Shown piece by piece: positions 25,032 to 33,760 of a stretch of DNA of 64,000 bases. Origin of the DNA: G001797105 sp964528155 (GTDB lineage: Bacteria; Chloroflexota; Anaerolineae; Anaerolineales; E44-bin32); NCBI GenBank assembly GCA_964528155.1, contig CAZGRL010000007.1, positions 23,781 to 87,780 of the forward strand, written 5' to 3'. The translations under genes were made by a program, and so were the position numbers. Position 1 is the stretch's first letter. Every line of letters starts with the position of its first letter. The notes below the pieces were generated by a model, which ran no database searches, was not told the origin of the DNA, and worked only from the letters and a program-made list of their open reading frames with translations.

Positions 25032-26069
25032 ATGACCGCTTCTCTTGCCATTTTGGGCGCCGATGTATCCTCTCTTCAACGCGCTCAGGACCTTGGCGCC
25101 GAGTACCGTGATGATGACCTAAGCCAACGCGATCCCATGCTCATCCTGATCGATCATGGCGTGAATGCCATCCGCCTGCGTGTCTGGGTCGATCCCCCTC
25201 ATGGCTACAACAACAAAGAGCGTGTCGCCGAGTTCGCTGCCCGGATGAAGGCCAAAGGACTGCTTCTGCTCATCGATCTTCACTACTCGGATACCTGGGC
25301 CGATCCGGGGCACCAGACCAGGCCGGCAGCCTGGGCCGATCACAGCTTCAGCCAGCTCCAGGCGGACGTGTACGACCACACCCTGGAGGTATGCGAACAT
25401 CTGAAATCCCGCGGGGCGACGCCGAACATGGTCCAGATCGGCAACGAGATTAACAGTGGCATGTTGTGGCCTGAAGGCCATACCAATGAATGGGACGGAC
25501 TGGCGGCGCTTCTCAAGCAGGGCTACGAAGCAGCCAAGGCTTGTTCAGCCTCGATTGATGTCATGCTTCACATCGCCAATGCCGGGGACGGGGTCGGGGC
25601 GCGCAAATGGTTCGACAATGCGAGAGCGCGTGGCGTGCCTTGGGATGTAGCCGGCCTGTCGTATTACTCCTACTGGCATGGCCCGATGGCAGCCATGACC
25701 GACACCGTCAGGGACCTGAAGACACACTACGGGAAACCTGTCGTGATCGCCGAGACCGCCTATCCATTCACACTCGGGGAGAATGACGGCGAGGACAACC
25801 TCATCCATGACCCCGGCCTGTTGACTCCCGGCTACCCGGCGAGCCCCATCGGTCAGAGCGACAATCTCAAAGCCGTATTGGCGGCTGCAGACTCAGGGGG
25901 AGCAGTGGGGGTCTTCTACTGGGAGCCAACCTGGACGGCTGTGAAGGGAAACGGCTGGGATCCGGCCAATCCCGAGTCGGGTGATCAGTGGGAGAACCAG
26001 GCGCTGTTCGACTTCGACCGCAGGTCCCTGCCGGCGTTGAGCGCGTTCAAGCCATGGAGCCAGCGGTGA
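25032..26069 (+). CDS. GH53 endo-beta-1,4-galactanase, apparently intracellular
   Basis: The ATG at 25032 with GGGAGGGAG just upstream gives 345 aa starting SLAILGADVSSLQ, the conserved GH53 opening (GADxS). The acid/base Glu is E139 in QIGNEINSGMLWP and the nucleophile E241 in VVIAETAYPF. The substrate-binding LHYSDTWADPGHQ motif is present. GH53 enzymes cleave the galactan backbone of type I arabinogalactan. Most are secreted, but this start leaves no signal peptide, so it should act on imported oligomers. Divergent from the transporter operon. Confidence 0.92.
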   Translation: MTASLAILGADVSSLQRAQDLGAEYRDDDLSQRDPMLILIDHGVNAIRLRVWVDPPHGYNNKERVAEFAARMKAKGLLLLIDLHYSDTWADPGHQTRPAAWADHSFSQLQADVYDHTLEVCEHLKSRGATPNMVQIGNEINSGMLWPEGHTNEWDGLAALLKQGYEAAKACSASIDVMLHIANAGDGVGARKWFDNARARGVPWDVAGLSYYSYWHGPMAAMTDTVRDLKTHYGKPVVIAETAYPFTLGENDGEDNLIHDPGLLTPGYPASPIGQSDNLKAVLAAADSGGAVGVFYWEPTWTAVKGNGWDPANPESGDQWENQALFDFDRRSLPALSAFKPWSQR

Positions 26070-26111
26070 CCGACGGCCGGCTGAGGCCCGTTTGCCTCCA
26101 CCGGCATCGTC

Positions 26112-29100
26112 TTAGTTTTGAGTTCTTCGCCGGTAGGCGCGCGGAGTCACGCCGATCTCGCGCTGAAAAGTGCGCGTGAAGTGCGCCCCGTCGGAGAAAC
26201 CGACGGCGAGGGCGATCTGCGTGATGGAGAGATCCGTGCTGGCGAGCATCTCACACGCCTGATGGATGCGATAGCGGCGCAGGTAGGTGATCGGGGTGAT
26301 ACCCAACTCCTGGCGGAAGCAGTCAGTCAGGTAGTCGGGACTGATGCCAACATGGCTGGCGATGTGTTCGCGGGAAAGCGACTCAGCATAGTGTGTGTGG
26401 ATCCAACCCATCGCCTTACGCACGAGCCGTTGGGTTACACGCCCCAGGGTTTGTTGCCGGGCCAACGCCGCCTCGATGTGGTTTATCGTCTCGCTGGCAC
26501 TGAACAAACCCTTGCCCAGGATGGCGGCGACACCACGGTTGCAGCGTTCGAGATCAGCCTCGGATAATACACGACCAGTCAAGATGATTACAGGGATGTC
26601 TCGCGTCCCCTCGCGCTGCCGCAGGGCGTCGAGAACGCCGAAGCCGTCCATCTCGGGCATCATCAAATCGAGCAAGATAAGATCCGGCCGCGTGCCTTCC
26701 AGTACCTCAAGGGCCTCAAGACCGTTGCGCGCAGTAAGCGCCCGATAGTTGCCTTGTTCAACCAAACGACGGTGCATGTCGAGAATTCCCGGATCGTCGT
26801 CGACAATCAGGACTGCGGGCTGACCATCTCCGATCCCACAATAACGGGCCAGCTCGCCGGCGATTTGGGTGGGCCGGAGCGGTTTGTGCAGGTAATTCAG
26901 TTCCATGAGCTCGCCTTGATCATGATCGATGTCCAGCGAATAGGCCACTACCGGGATGTTCTCGGTCGCCGGTTGTCGCTTTAGCATCCCGGTAATCGTC
27001 CAACCCTCGCGAGCCGCCAGGCCCTCTTCCAAGATCAAGGCTGCCGGCAGTCGAGTTGTGACGTTCGCCAGCCAATCGGGATCCCTGTCGACCCGACACA
27101 CCTGAACCTCGAAGCCCCGCTCGCGCAGATTCGCGCAGAGCTGCTCTGTGGCCTGCGCGCCCTCCGACAGCACCATCACGATATTGCCTTGAGTTGCCAG
27201 AGGCACCGCAAGGTTGTCCTGCAATGCGTTGGCAGAGACGATCGGCAAGGTGAAGAAGAAGGTCGACCCGCTCCCGAGCAGGCCGGGCGAGCGCACACCG
27301 ATCTTCCCCCCATGCTTCTCAACCAACTGTTTGGAGATCGTCAATCCCAGGCCCAGGCCGCCGTAGCCCGAGTCCAGCGAGCGCTCCGAGCGGTGGAACT
27401 CCTGAAAGATGGCCTCCTGCTCCGAGGGCGGTACGCCGACCCCGGTGTCGCTGACCGAGATCGTAGCCCGCTGATCGGCGACTTCCATCGTAAGTGCCAC
27501 TTCGCCGGTCGGAGTGAACTTGACCGCATTGGAGATAAGGTTCAGCGTAACCTGGCGCAGTCTCGTCCGGTCGCCGAGCACCCATGGACCAAGCCCTGGC
27601 AGTTGCGCACGCCACGTCAAGCCTCTCTCGCGCGCCAGTTGCTCGCCGATCTTGGCCGCCACACGCAGCACCTCGGCCAGGTCAAGTGGCTCACGCAGGA
27701 TGCGCAACTGGCCGGCTTCACTGCTGGCCAGATCAAGAACGTCGTTGATCAAGCGAGACAGATGTTGCGCACTTGTGCTTATCTGCCCGAGATCGCGCCT
27801 GGTTGCGCTGGGTAGCTCTGATTGCTCACGCAAGACCATTTCGCTGAGTCCCACGATCAGGCTCAGCGGGGTCCGCAACTCATGGCTGACCATAGACAGG
27901 AAGCGCGTCTTCAAGCGATTGGCCTGTTCGGCCAGTTTCCTACCCTCCAGAGCATCCCGGTACAAGTAGCTATTGCGCAGAGCAGATGCGAGGTTGTGCA
28001 CGACCGCCGCGCACGGCTCGAGATCCGTCGAGCTGAATGCTATGAATCCATTCGTGTACTCATCGACGACCAGGGGCAGGATAGCCAGTTGAAGCACCGA
28101 GTCCGCCGGATACACCCCCGGAGGCGGGAACTCGCGTGTCACGAATTCGCCTTGCGCACCACCGTCTTTCAGACCCACCTCAAGGAGGACGTGGCTGCGC
28201 GACACCGGATCATCATCTCGCGAGGTAAACACCGCGACCAGCGCGTGTTGGATGCCCAAATGCGGCAAGTGGTCCGCCAGGATCGCGGCGCTTTCGGAGA
28301 CGTCCAGAGCTGCCAGCAACTGCGATGTCATCAACCCCAGTCGATTCGAGGTCGCCATGTGCCTCACCAGCGCTCCGCTCGTCTGGCGCTGCGCCAAGGC
28401 AGCTATGGCGAGGTGTGCCCCGTCGATCAATTCGCTCGCCATACTTGGGTCTGCCCGTGGCAGTGCATACATCAGGCCGGGCAAACCACCATGCAGCGCG
28501 GAGAGTGCCGAATGCCAGGCATTCGCGTCTTCCGCCTGCGCTTCTAGCCATTCGAGGAGTCGCTGCAACTCGTCGTTGAAGTAAGCCGGGGCAAGGTGCG
28601 TCACACTTGATACCAGCGATTCCACGAGGCCCAGGCACAGAGCCTGGATATCTTCCCGAGGCGTGTGCCGTAGTTCGGTGAAGGCTGCCTCTGCCATCAC
28701 ACGCGCCAGGTTGCCTCGGATGCTCTGCAGCTCTGCCGGCGAAGATTCGCCGAGAGGCGCAGCCCGCACACTGCCGAGGCGACAGCCACACGACTGGCGA
28801 ACGATGAGCTGCGTCTCGACTCGCGCGTTGCTCTCTCCCGGCGCCTCGTCACAGATGGACTCGAGCACCGAGAGCACGGCTCGATATCCGAGCGTGAATG
28901 TCGGGTGGCGGACAGTTGTGAGTGGTGGAAGGTAAGATCGTGCTTCCAGGATGTCGTCGAAACCGACGACGGCCACATCCTCCGGAATGCTCAATCCCGA
29001 GGCCCTCAGTTCCTCCATAGCGCCCAGCGCCGACAAGTCATTGCTGGCAAGCAGAGCAGTAAACGGCCCACCGGAGGCAAGGATACGCTGCATGGCGATC

Positions 29101-29678
29101 CGACCACCTTCGCGGCGATGCTCGCCAAATGCGATCAAACGCTCGTCTTCCTCAATTCCGGCACTGCACAGGGCTGCCCGGTACGCTGCCAGGCGCTCAG
29201 CGCTATCACCGCCGCGTCCGGATTTTCCGGCCACAAAGGCGATCCTGCGGTGACCGTGCTCGAGAAGATGATCGAATGCCTGGCGAATCCCGCCGGCATT
29301 GTCCACGGCAACCATCCGGCCCGGCTTTTCAGCCGTGGTGAACACAACCGGATAGCCTGAGCGGATCAAGTCCTGCACGTAGTCGAATTGAGCGTCCGAG
29401 AAGTCGTCGGGGATGACGATCAGTCCATCGGTGTTCCATGGTCCTACCGGCACGAAGTCGACCCCGGCTCCAGGCACGGCCCAGACCGTCCGGCTGCCGC
29501 GCGGGCTGCCAGGAAGAGATATCCCACAACCCATGAGCAGCCCGCAATTCTGCGCACTGGCTGCGGCGCGGATTCCCTGCAGCAGAGTATGTGTGTAGCT
29601 ATCGATTGTTGTGCCTTCATAGACCGACCAGGTCGACAAGAAACCTATGATTGGTCGGGCATGACTCTTCAAGGGCAT
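26112..29678 (-). CDS. LacI-like sensor / hybrid histidine kinase / receiver / AraC regulator
   Basis: ATG at 29678 gives 1188 aa. Residues ~8-300 are a periplasmic-binding-like LacI effector domain (IAFVAGKSGRGGDSAERLAA, VAVVGFDDILEARSYLPPLT) without the LacI HTH. A GAF-like linker precedes the kinase: H599 in VSHELRTPLSL, NLISNAVKFTPTG, VSDTGVGVPPSEQ, GGLGLGLTISKQL. Then comes a receiver-like domain without a clear Asp, a true receiver with D1004 in LILLDLMMPEMDG, and a C-terminal AraC HTH (LAVGFSDGAHFTRTFQREIG). No signal peptide or membrane segment is visible, so sugar sensing is cytosolic and one polypeptide spans ligand to DNA. Its natural targets are the adjacent transporter and galactanase genes. 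Confidence 0.88.
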   Translation of the reverse strand: MPLKSHARPIIGFLSTWSVYEGTTIDSYTHTLLQGIRAAASAQNCGLLMGCGISLPGSPRGSRTVWAVPGAGVDFVPVGPWNTDGLIVIPDDFSDAQFDYVQDLIRSGYPVVFTTAEKPGRMVAVDNAGGIRQAFDHLLEHGHRRIAFVAGKSGRGGDSAERLAAYRAALCSAGIEEDERLIAFGEHRREGGRIAMQRILASGGPFTALLASNDLSALGAMEELRASGLSIPEDVAVVGFDDILEARSYLPPLTTVRHPTFTLGYRAVLSVLESICDEAPGESNARVETQLIVRQSCGCRLGSVRAAPLGESSPAELQSIRGNLARVMAEAAFTELRHTPREDIQALCLGLVESLVSSVTHLAPAYFNDELQRLLEWLEAQAEDANAWHSALSALHGGLPGLMYALPRADPSMASELIDGAHLAIAALAQRQTSGALVRHMATSNRLGLMTSQLLAALDVSESAAILADHLPHLGIQHALVAVFTSRDDDPVSRSHVLLEVGLKDGGAQGEFVTREFPPPGVYPADSVLQLAILPLVVDEYTNGFIAFSSTDLEPCAAVVHNLASALRNSYLYRDALEGRKLAEQANRLKTRFLSMVSHELRTPLSLIVGLSEMVLREQSELPSATRRDLGQISTSAQHLSRLINDVLDLASSEAGQLRILREPLDLAEVLRVAAKIGEQLARERGLTWRAQLPGLGPWVLGDRTRLRQVTLNLISNAVKFTPTGEVALTMEVADQRATISVSDTGVGVPPSEQEAIFQEFHRSERSLDSGYGGLGLGLTISKQLVEKHGGKIGVRSPGLLGSGSTFFFTLPIVSANALQDNLAVPLATQGNIVMVLSEGAQATEQLCANLRERGFEVQVCRVDRDPDWLANVTTRLPAALILEEGLAAREGWTITGMLKRQPATENIPVVAYSLDIDHDQGELMELNYLHKPLRPTQIAGELARYCGIGDGQPAVLIVDDDPGILDMHRRLVEQGNYRALTARNGLEALEVLEGTRPDLILLDLMMPEMDGFGVLDALRQREGTRDIPVIILTGRVLSEADLERCNRGVAAILGKGLFSASETINHIEAALARQQTLGRVTQRLVRKAMGWIHTHYAESLSREHIASHVGISPDYLTDCFRQELGITPITYLRRYRIHQACEMLASTDLSITQIALAVGFSDGAHFTRTFQREIGVTPRAYRRRTQN

Positions 29679-30276
29679 GGCGGTTGCGCTCTGTGGGGTT
29701 GGTCGATCATCGAATGGAGCAGCGCGCGAGGAGGTGGAGGGCGGATGGAACAGATCTGGTGGATGGCACACGCCGCGCTCTCGCAATCAGCATCATACCC
29801 ACAATCTGCCTGGAACTCAAGCCGACCACTCGAGAGCATGCCCCCAGCGCCGGTCGGCGCCCGTCACAGGGCACCGACCTCGTCCCTCGACACGCTCCTT
29901 TGGAGAGCGGGCCTCCACCAGCTTGCATGCTCGGACCTGTACACCCCTCGACCGCCGGGGCGGGTCCAAAATCGGAGTGTCCTCATTCGGCGATATCTAG
30001 AGGGGCTTGCTGGGCCTGCCACCCGGCAAGGCCCTGCTGAGCGTATGTGGCCTGGTCCTAGCAGAACCGGCGGACCGAAAGGCACTCCGCTGGATGCTCA
30101 ATCGATGCGACCGTCCCAGCGTCGGATCGAATGTTGATCCAACATCCCGACCGACGATCAGACCGAGCAGCCCTCGCCTGATACGTCGGTGCGCCCCGCC
30201 ACTGTTCTGCGGCTGTGCCATAATAGGCCAGGAGCTGGATGAAACCTCGCACGCCTGACCGTTGGGAGTTGCCAAG
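29679..30276. other. Divergent intergenic region with small palindrome
   Basis: Nearly 600 bp between the hybrid regulator and the SnoaL-like gene, without a convincing gene. ATGTTG-ATC-CAACAT (30131-30145) is a perfect inverted repeat, itself flanked by GTCGG and CCGAC, an operator candidate. TGTGCCATAAT (ending near 30225) resembles an extended -10 for the plus-strand gene. Confidence 0.4.
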
Positions 30277-30738
30277 ATGTCCGCTGATGCTGAAATCGAA
30301 ACCTTCCTCCGCCATCACCTCGAGTCGATCTTCTCCAACGACGTCGCCGGCTATCACGCCACAACGGTCGATGATCTGAGCCTGTATGAATGGTACGTCA
30401 CACCGCAGCGGATCGACGGCCTCCCGTTCCACGATTTCATGATGACCGAGTCCGGACGGGCAGATACAGCCGGGATGGCGCTCGACCCACACCCCACGGG
30501 CGGCGCTCCGGAAGACAAAGCCCGAGTGCGCTTCGATCTGGCGAACTACCGCGAGCAGCGCTACGGCAATACGGTCATTTGTTCCTACACCATGTTGATC
30601 TCCAAGGGCACCGCATCTGGGGTCAAAGTCCAGAGCTACAATGAGAGCCGCGTCCTGGTGGAGATTAGCGGTGCCTGGAAAGTCGTTCACGTTCACAAAT
30701 CCCCGAGCTGGAACGCACCCTATCAGCCGCCGGATTGA
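30277..30738 (+). CDS. SnoaL/NTF2-like (DUF4440 or CaMKII-association-like) protein
   Basis: ATG at 30277 with GGGAG 8 nt upstream, 153 aa. The pattern of two N-terminal helices (AEIETFLRHHLESIFSNDVA), a YHATTVDDLSLYEWYV loop, then strands ending VLVEISGAWKVVHVHKSPSW is the NTF2-like cone fold. The C-terminal W-K-VVHVH-S strand is typical of DUF4440/SnoaL members. Activity is unknown; such folds serve as enzymes or ligand-binding modules. It stands alone. Confidence 0.7.
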   Translation: MSADAEIETFLRHHLESIFSNDVAGYHATTVDDLSLYEWYVTPQRIDGLPFHDFMMTESGRADTAGMALDPHPTGGAPEDKARVRFDLANYREQRYGNTVICSYTMLISKGTASGVKVQSYNESRVLVEISGAWKVVHVHKSPSWNAPYQPPD

Positions 30739-31001
30739 TCCATCCTGTTGGATCCTGTCAGAAGTGCATTCCAGCTTGAGGCACCTCTCGTGTGGGGTAC
30801 GGTAAGGCGCGCGCTCCGCCGATTGGCCCCTGGGGGTGCCTTCCCACTACTTGTCCACTATCAAGATGAGTCGTCACTTTGCAGCAATCAAGCGTCCTTT
30901 TTCCATATGAACCAAGGGGCAGATGCCCCCACCCCCAGCCCCTCCCACGCCCGGCGCCTTGACCGACGGTAGGTGTCGCCTTTGGCGGGGGAGGGGGATA
31001 T

Positions 31002-31054
31002 TCTCAGAAATGAGAACGCAGGCGGCTATGCCGCCTGCGTTCTCATTTCTGAGA
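31002..31054. terminator. Perfect 25-bp hairpin downstream of SnoaL-like gene
   Basis: TCTCAGAAATGAGAACGCAG plus five bases (31002-31026), loop TAT, exact complement 31030-31054. Sits in a tandem gap and can terminate the upstream gene, though it is 260 nt after the stop. Confidence 0.65.
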
Positions 31055-31274
31055 GCCCATGGTGCGGGGGGCGGCAAGGCGAAGCAGTGCTTGAAGTATG
31101 GACACCCGAGATGACGCGCTTGCTTGCGGGCTGGACCCGCTTGACATCGATCGCCTTTACTGCTAACTTATGCCCAATATGGCAACATTCAATCAGCCGG
31201 TGACGAAGAAGTCGAAGGGGATCAACACGACGGAGTAGTCCGGCCTGTAGTACTTGCCTGTAACCGAAACACAA

Positions 31275-31300
31275 AACCCCGCCGGACAACCGGCGGGGTT
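31275..31300 (+). terminator. GC hairpin in the lysW leader (terminator or attenuator)
   Basis: AACCCCGCCGG (31275-31285), loop ACAA, CCGGCGGGGTT (31290-31300), then CCGCTT. It ends 39 nt before the lysW ATG. Either it ends upstream transcription or it is an attenuator controlling the lys operon; no competing antiterminator is obvious. Confidence 0.5.
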
Positions 31301-31339
31301 CCGCTTAAGGAAAAAGTACGACGGAGAGGAGAAGTGACG

Positions 31340-31510
31340 ATGGCGGAAGGATCGTGTGTGGAGTGCGGCGCTGGCATCCCCCTTCAGGACGACCTGATTC
31401 TCGGGGAAATTCTACCTTGCCCGGAGTGCGGCGCCGAGCTTGAGGTCACATCACTTGACCCGGTGCAGCTGTCCCTGGCGCCCGAGGTCGAAGAAGACTG
31501 GGGGGAGTGA
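31340..31510 (+). CDS. lysW: Amino-group carrier protein LysW
   Basis: A 56-aa gene with AGGAG upstream of the ATG at 31340. Four cysteines (C6, C9, C27, C30: CVECG...CPECG) form the zinc-binding core. The acidic tail ends EDWGE, the invariant LysW C terminus whose last Glu (E56) is the attachment point for the substrate amino group. LysW carries alpha-aminoadipate (or glutamate) through the pathway as a protein-bound intermediate. Its stop overlaps the lysX start (TGATG). Confidence 0.95.
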   Translation: MAEGSCVECGAGIPLQDDLILGEILPCPECGAELEVTSLDPVQLSLAPEVEEDWGE

Positions 31511-32388
31511 TGCGCCTGGCGATGATCGTCTCACGCGTCCGGACCGAGGAGAAGCTCCTGCTGGAGGCCTTCCGCCGCGCCGGCGTGGAGCCCGAGCTCA
31601 TCGCCGATGACGAGATCGTCTTCGACCTGACAGCCTTCGATTCCTCCTGGTCACAGTACGACGTCGTCCTGTCTCGCAGCCTAAGCGCCTCGCGCGGACT
31701 GTACACCACACGTGTCTTGAACACGTTCGGCGTCAGGACGATCAACAGCTACGAGACCTCGCCGATGTGCGCCGACAAGGTCCTGACAACAATCGCCCTG
31801 GCGGCAGCCGGGATCCCTCAACCCAAGGCGCGCCTTGCCTTCTATCCTGAATCGGCATTGCAGGCGATCGAAGCGCTCGGTTATCCCGCAGTCCTCAAGC
31901 CAGCCTTCGGATCCTGGGGCCGGCTCCTGGCGAAGGTCAATGATCGCGAGAGCGCCGAGGCGATTCTCGAGCACCGTCAGACGTTGGGCAACTTCATCCA
32001 ACACATCTACTACGCCCAGGCCTACGTCGAGAAATCCCACAGCCGCGATATCCGGGCATTCGTCGTGGGTGACCGGACGGTTTGCACCATCTACCGCACC
32101 TCTTCGCATTGGATCACCAACACCGCCAGAGGCAGCACCGCCAGCGCCTGTCCGGTGACGCCAGGACTCGATGAGCTTTGCCGCCGCACGGCGACGGCGG
32201 TCGGCGGAGGAATTCTCGCCATCGACCTATTCGAGGTCAATGACGGGTTCGTCGTGAACGAGGTCAACCACACAATGGAATTCCGCAACAGTATCGAGCC
32301 CACCGGAGTCGACATCTCGGCAGAGGTTGCCTCTTATGTCCTCGATCGGGCATCCGAGGTGATGCAGCCCGCGGAAAGGTCGGCGTGA
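31510..32388 (+). CDS. lysX: LysW-aminoadipate (or glutamate) ligase LysX/ArgX
   Basis: ATG at 31510 overlaps the lysW stop; 292 aa. An ATP-grasp enzyme: PAVLKPAFGSWGRLLAKVND is the nucleotide-binding loop, AYVEKSHSRDIRAFVVGD the central strand, and FVVNEVNHTMEFRNSIEPTG the metal/substrate motif characteristic of LysX/ArgX. It joins the amino group of the substrate to the C-terminal Glu of LysW. Whether it prefers aminoadipate (lysine) or glutamate (arginine), or both, cannot be decided by eye. Overlaps lysY by 4 nt. Confidence 0.93.
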   Translation: MRLAMIVSRVRTEEKLLLEAFRRAGVEPELIADDEIVFDLTAFDSSWSQYDVVLSRSLSASRGLYTTRVLNTFGVRTINSYETSPMCADKVLTTIALAAAGIPQPKARLAFYPESALQAIEALGYPAVLKPAFGSWGRLLAKVNDRESAEAILEHRQTLGNFIQHIYYAQAYVEKSHSRDIRAFVVGDRTVCTIYRTSSHWITNTARGSTASACPVTPGLDELCRRTATAVGGGILAIDLFEVNDGFVVNEVNHTMEFRNSIEPTGVDISAEVASYVLDRASEVMQPAERSA

Positions 32389-33422
32389 AAACCAGAGTGG
32401 CGATCGTCGGCGGATCGGGTTACGTCGGAGGCGAGCTGCTCCGTCTCCTTCTTTTTCACCCTTCGGTCGAATTTGCCCAGATCACTTCGAACTCCCACAC
32501 CGGCGAGTATGTGCACACGATGCACCCCAACCTTCGCGGCTCGACCGATCTGCGCTTCCATTCGAGCGACGATCTCTTACCCTGTGATGTCCTTTACCTG
32601 GCGCTGCCCCACGGCGAATCATCCGCCGCCATCGAGCGCTACGCAGGCATGGCGGAGATCGTCATCGACTGTTCGGCGGATTTTCGACTACGAAAACCGG
32701 AGGCCTACGAACGATGGTACGGCCGCCCCCACCCCGCGCCGGATTATCTCTCTAGGTTTGTCTACGGCCTGCCGGAGCGTCATCGCGCTGACCTGGCTTC
32801 GACCCAGTACGCCTCCGGGGTCGGCTGCAACGCAACCGTGTTGAATCTGGCTATCGGCCCACTGGCGGACGCCGGTTGCTTGGAGAGGGTCGTGGCCGAG
32901 GTCAAAGTCGGGTCTTCAGAGGCGGGAGCCAGCCCGACCCCGGGTTCTCACCATCCGGAGCGAAGCGGTGCGGTACGGGTGTACAGCCCGTCCGGGCACC
33001 GTCACCTGGCCGAGGTCGAACAGGAACTCGGCGATGTCCCGATTCATCTCACGCTAACAGCGATCGAGATGGTCAGGGGCGTCCACCTGACAGCTCACTG
33101 CTTTCTGAAGTCCGAAGCAGGTGTTCAAGACGAGCGCGCGCTTTGGGATGTATATCGCACTGCCTACGCCGCGGATCCGTTCGTCCGTTTGGTCGCGTCG
33201 AAGCGTGGGCTGCACCGATTCCCGGAGCCGACGATCCTGGCCGGGACGAACTACTGTGACATCGGTTTCAGTCTCGATCCCGCCACCGGCGTGTTGATCG
33301 TCATCGCCGCGTTGGACAATTTGATGAAGGGTGCAGCCGGCTCTGCGGTACAGTCGATGAACCTCATGCTGGGAATCGACGAGCGATCGGGGCTAGCCTT
33401 CCCCGGTTTGCATCCGGTCTAG
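32385..33422 (+). CDS. lysY: LysW-aminoadipyl/glutamyl phosphate reductase
   Basis: GTG start coupled to the lysX stop, 345 aa. ArgC-like reductase: Rossmann motif VAIVGGSGYVGGELLRLLL, YLALPHGESSAAI, the catalytic Cys in SGVGCNATVLNLAI, and the C-terminal FSLDPATGVLIVIAALDNLM region. It reduces the LysW-bound acyl phosphate with NADPH to the semialdehyde. After it come 338 nt with two large hairpins before lysZ. Confidence 0.93.
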   Translation: MKTRVAIVGGSGYVGGELLRLLLFHPSVEFAQITSNSHTGEYVHTMHPNLRGSTDLRFHSSDDLLPCDVLYLALPHGESSAAIERYAGMAEIVIDCSADFRLRKPEAYERWYGRPHPAPDYLSRFVYGLPERHRADLASTQYASGVGCNATVLNLAIGPLADAGCLERVVAEVKVGSSEAGASPTPGSHHPERSGAVRVYSPSGHRHLAEVEQELGDVPIHLTLTAIEMVRGVHLTAHCFLKSEAGVQDERALWDVYRTAYAADPFVRLVASKRGLHRFPEPTILAGTNYCDIGFSLDPATGVLIVIAALDNLMKGAAGSAVQSMNLMLGIDERSGLAFPGLHPV

Positions 33423-33483
33423 ATTCTGTCCGATACCGGAAGAATTCAATGGAGTTGTCTTGAGACGACCCCCGCCCCTCGAT

Positions 33484-33542
33484 CCCCCTCCCCCGTCATT
33501 CGGCGGAGGTCACTCCGAACATGCCCTCAACGGGGGAGGGGG
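33484..33542. promoter_or_regulatory. Compound hairpin between lysY and lysZ
   Basis: CCCCCTCCCCCGT (33484-33496) pairs exactly with ACGGGGGAGGGGG (33530-33542); the 33-nt loop contains a small inner hairpin (GGAG-GTCA-CTCC). Lies 60 nt after the lysY stop. Together with the following hairpin it makes a structured barrier in the lys operon. Confidence 0.55.
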
Positions 33543-33550
33543 AAGATAAC

Positions 33551-33599
33551 GCTTGGTTGGGTCATCGGGCAGCAGAGCTGCCCGATGACCCAACCAAGC
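33551..33599. terminator. Perfect 23-bp hairpin between lysY and lysZ
   Basis: GCTTGGTTGGGTCATCGGGC plus three bases (33551-33573), loop AGA, exact complement 33577-33599. Likely terminates or attenuates lysWXY, implying a separate promoter for lysZJK in 33600-33760. TTGCCA-N5-TGGCA near 33719-33735 is a possible operator there. Confidence 0.65.
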
Positions 33600-33760
33600 G
33601 ACTACCTCACCGCATCGAGGTCGCGTGGATGACGACGGACAGGAGGGTGAGGATGGAGCCATCTCCCTGCAAAGTCAGCTGACGGTGGCGAGCAGCCGCA
33701 TGCGTCCAAGCAAGCGGCCTTGCCAGCCAATGGCAGGGGATCACCGTTAGGAGGCCCACG

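Larger units (their letters stand above)
30739..31339. other. Intergenic region upstream of lysW
   Basis: Six hundred bp with no believable gene. It contains the two hairpins listed separately (31002-31054 and 31275-31300). The 31055-31270 part carries low-quality open frames only; a promoter for the lys operon must lie here or just upstream of the second hairpin, but I cannot assign -35 and -10 boxes. Confidence 0.4.

Noticed and set aside
30739..31001. Short gene downstream of the SnoaL-like gene (frame near 30748-30972)
   Set aside because: No ribosome site, low-complexity composition and no family likeness.
33600..33760. Lysine riboswitch or T-box in the lysZ leader
   Set aside because: The leader lacks recognisable conserved motifs of either; only a small TTGCCA/TGGCA repeat is seen.
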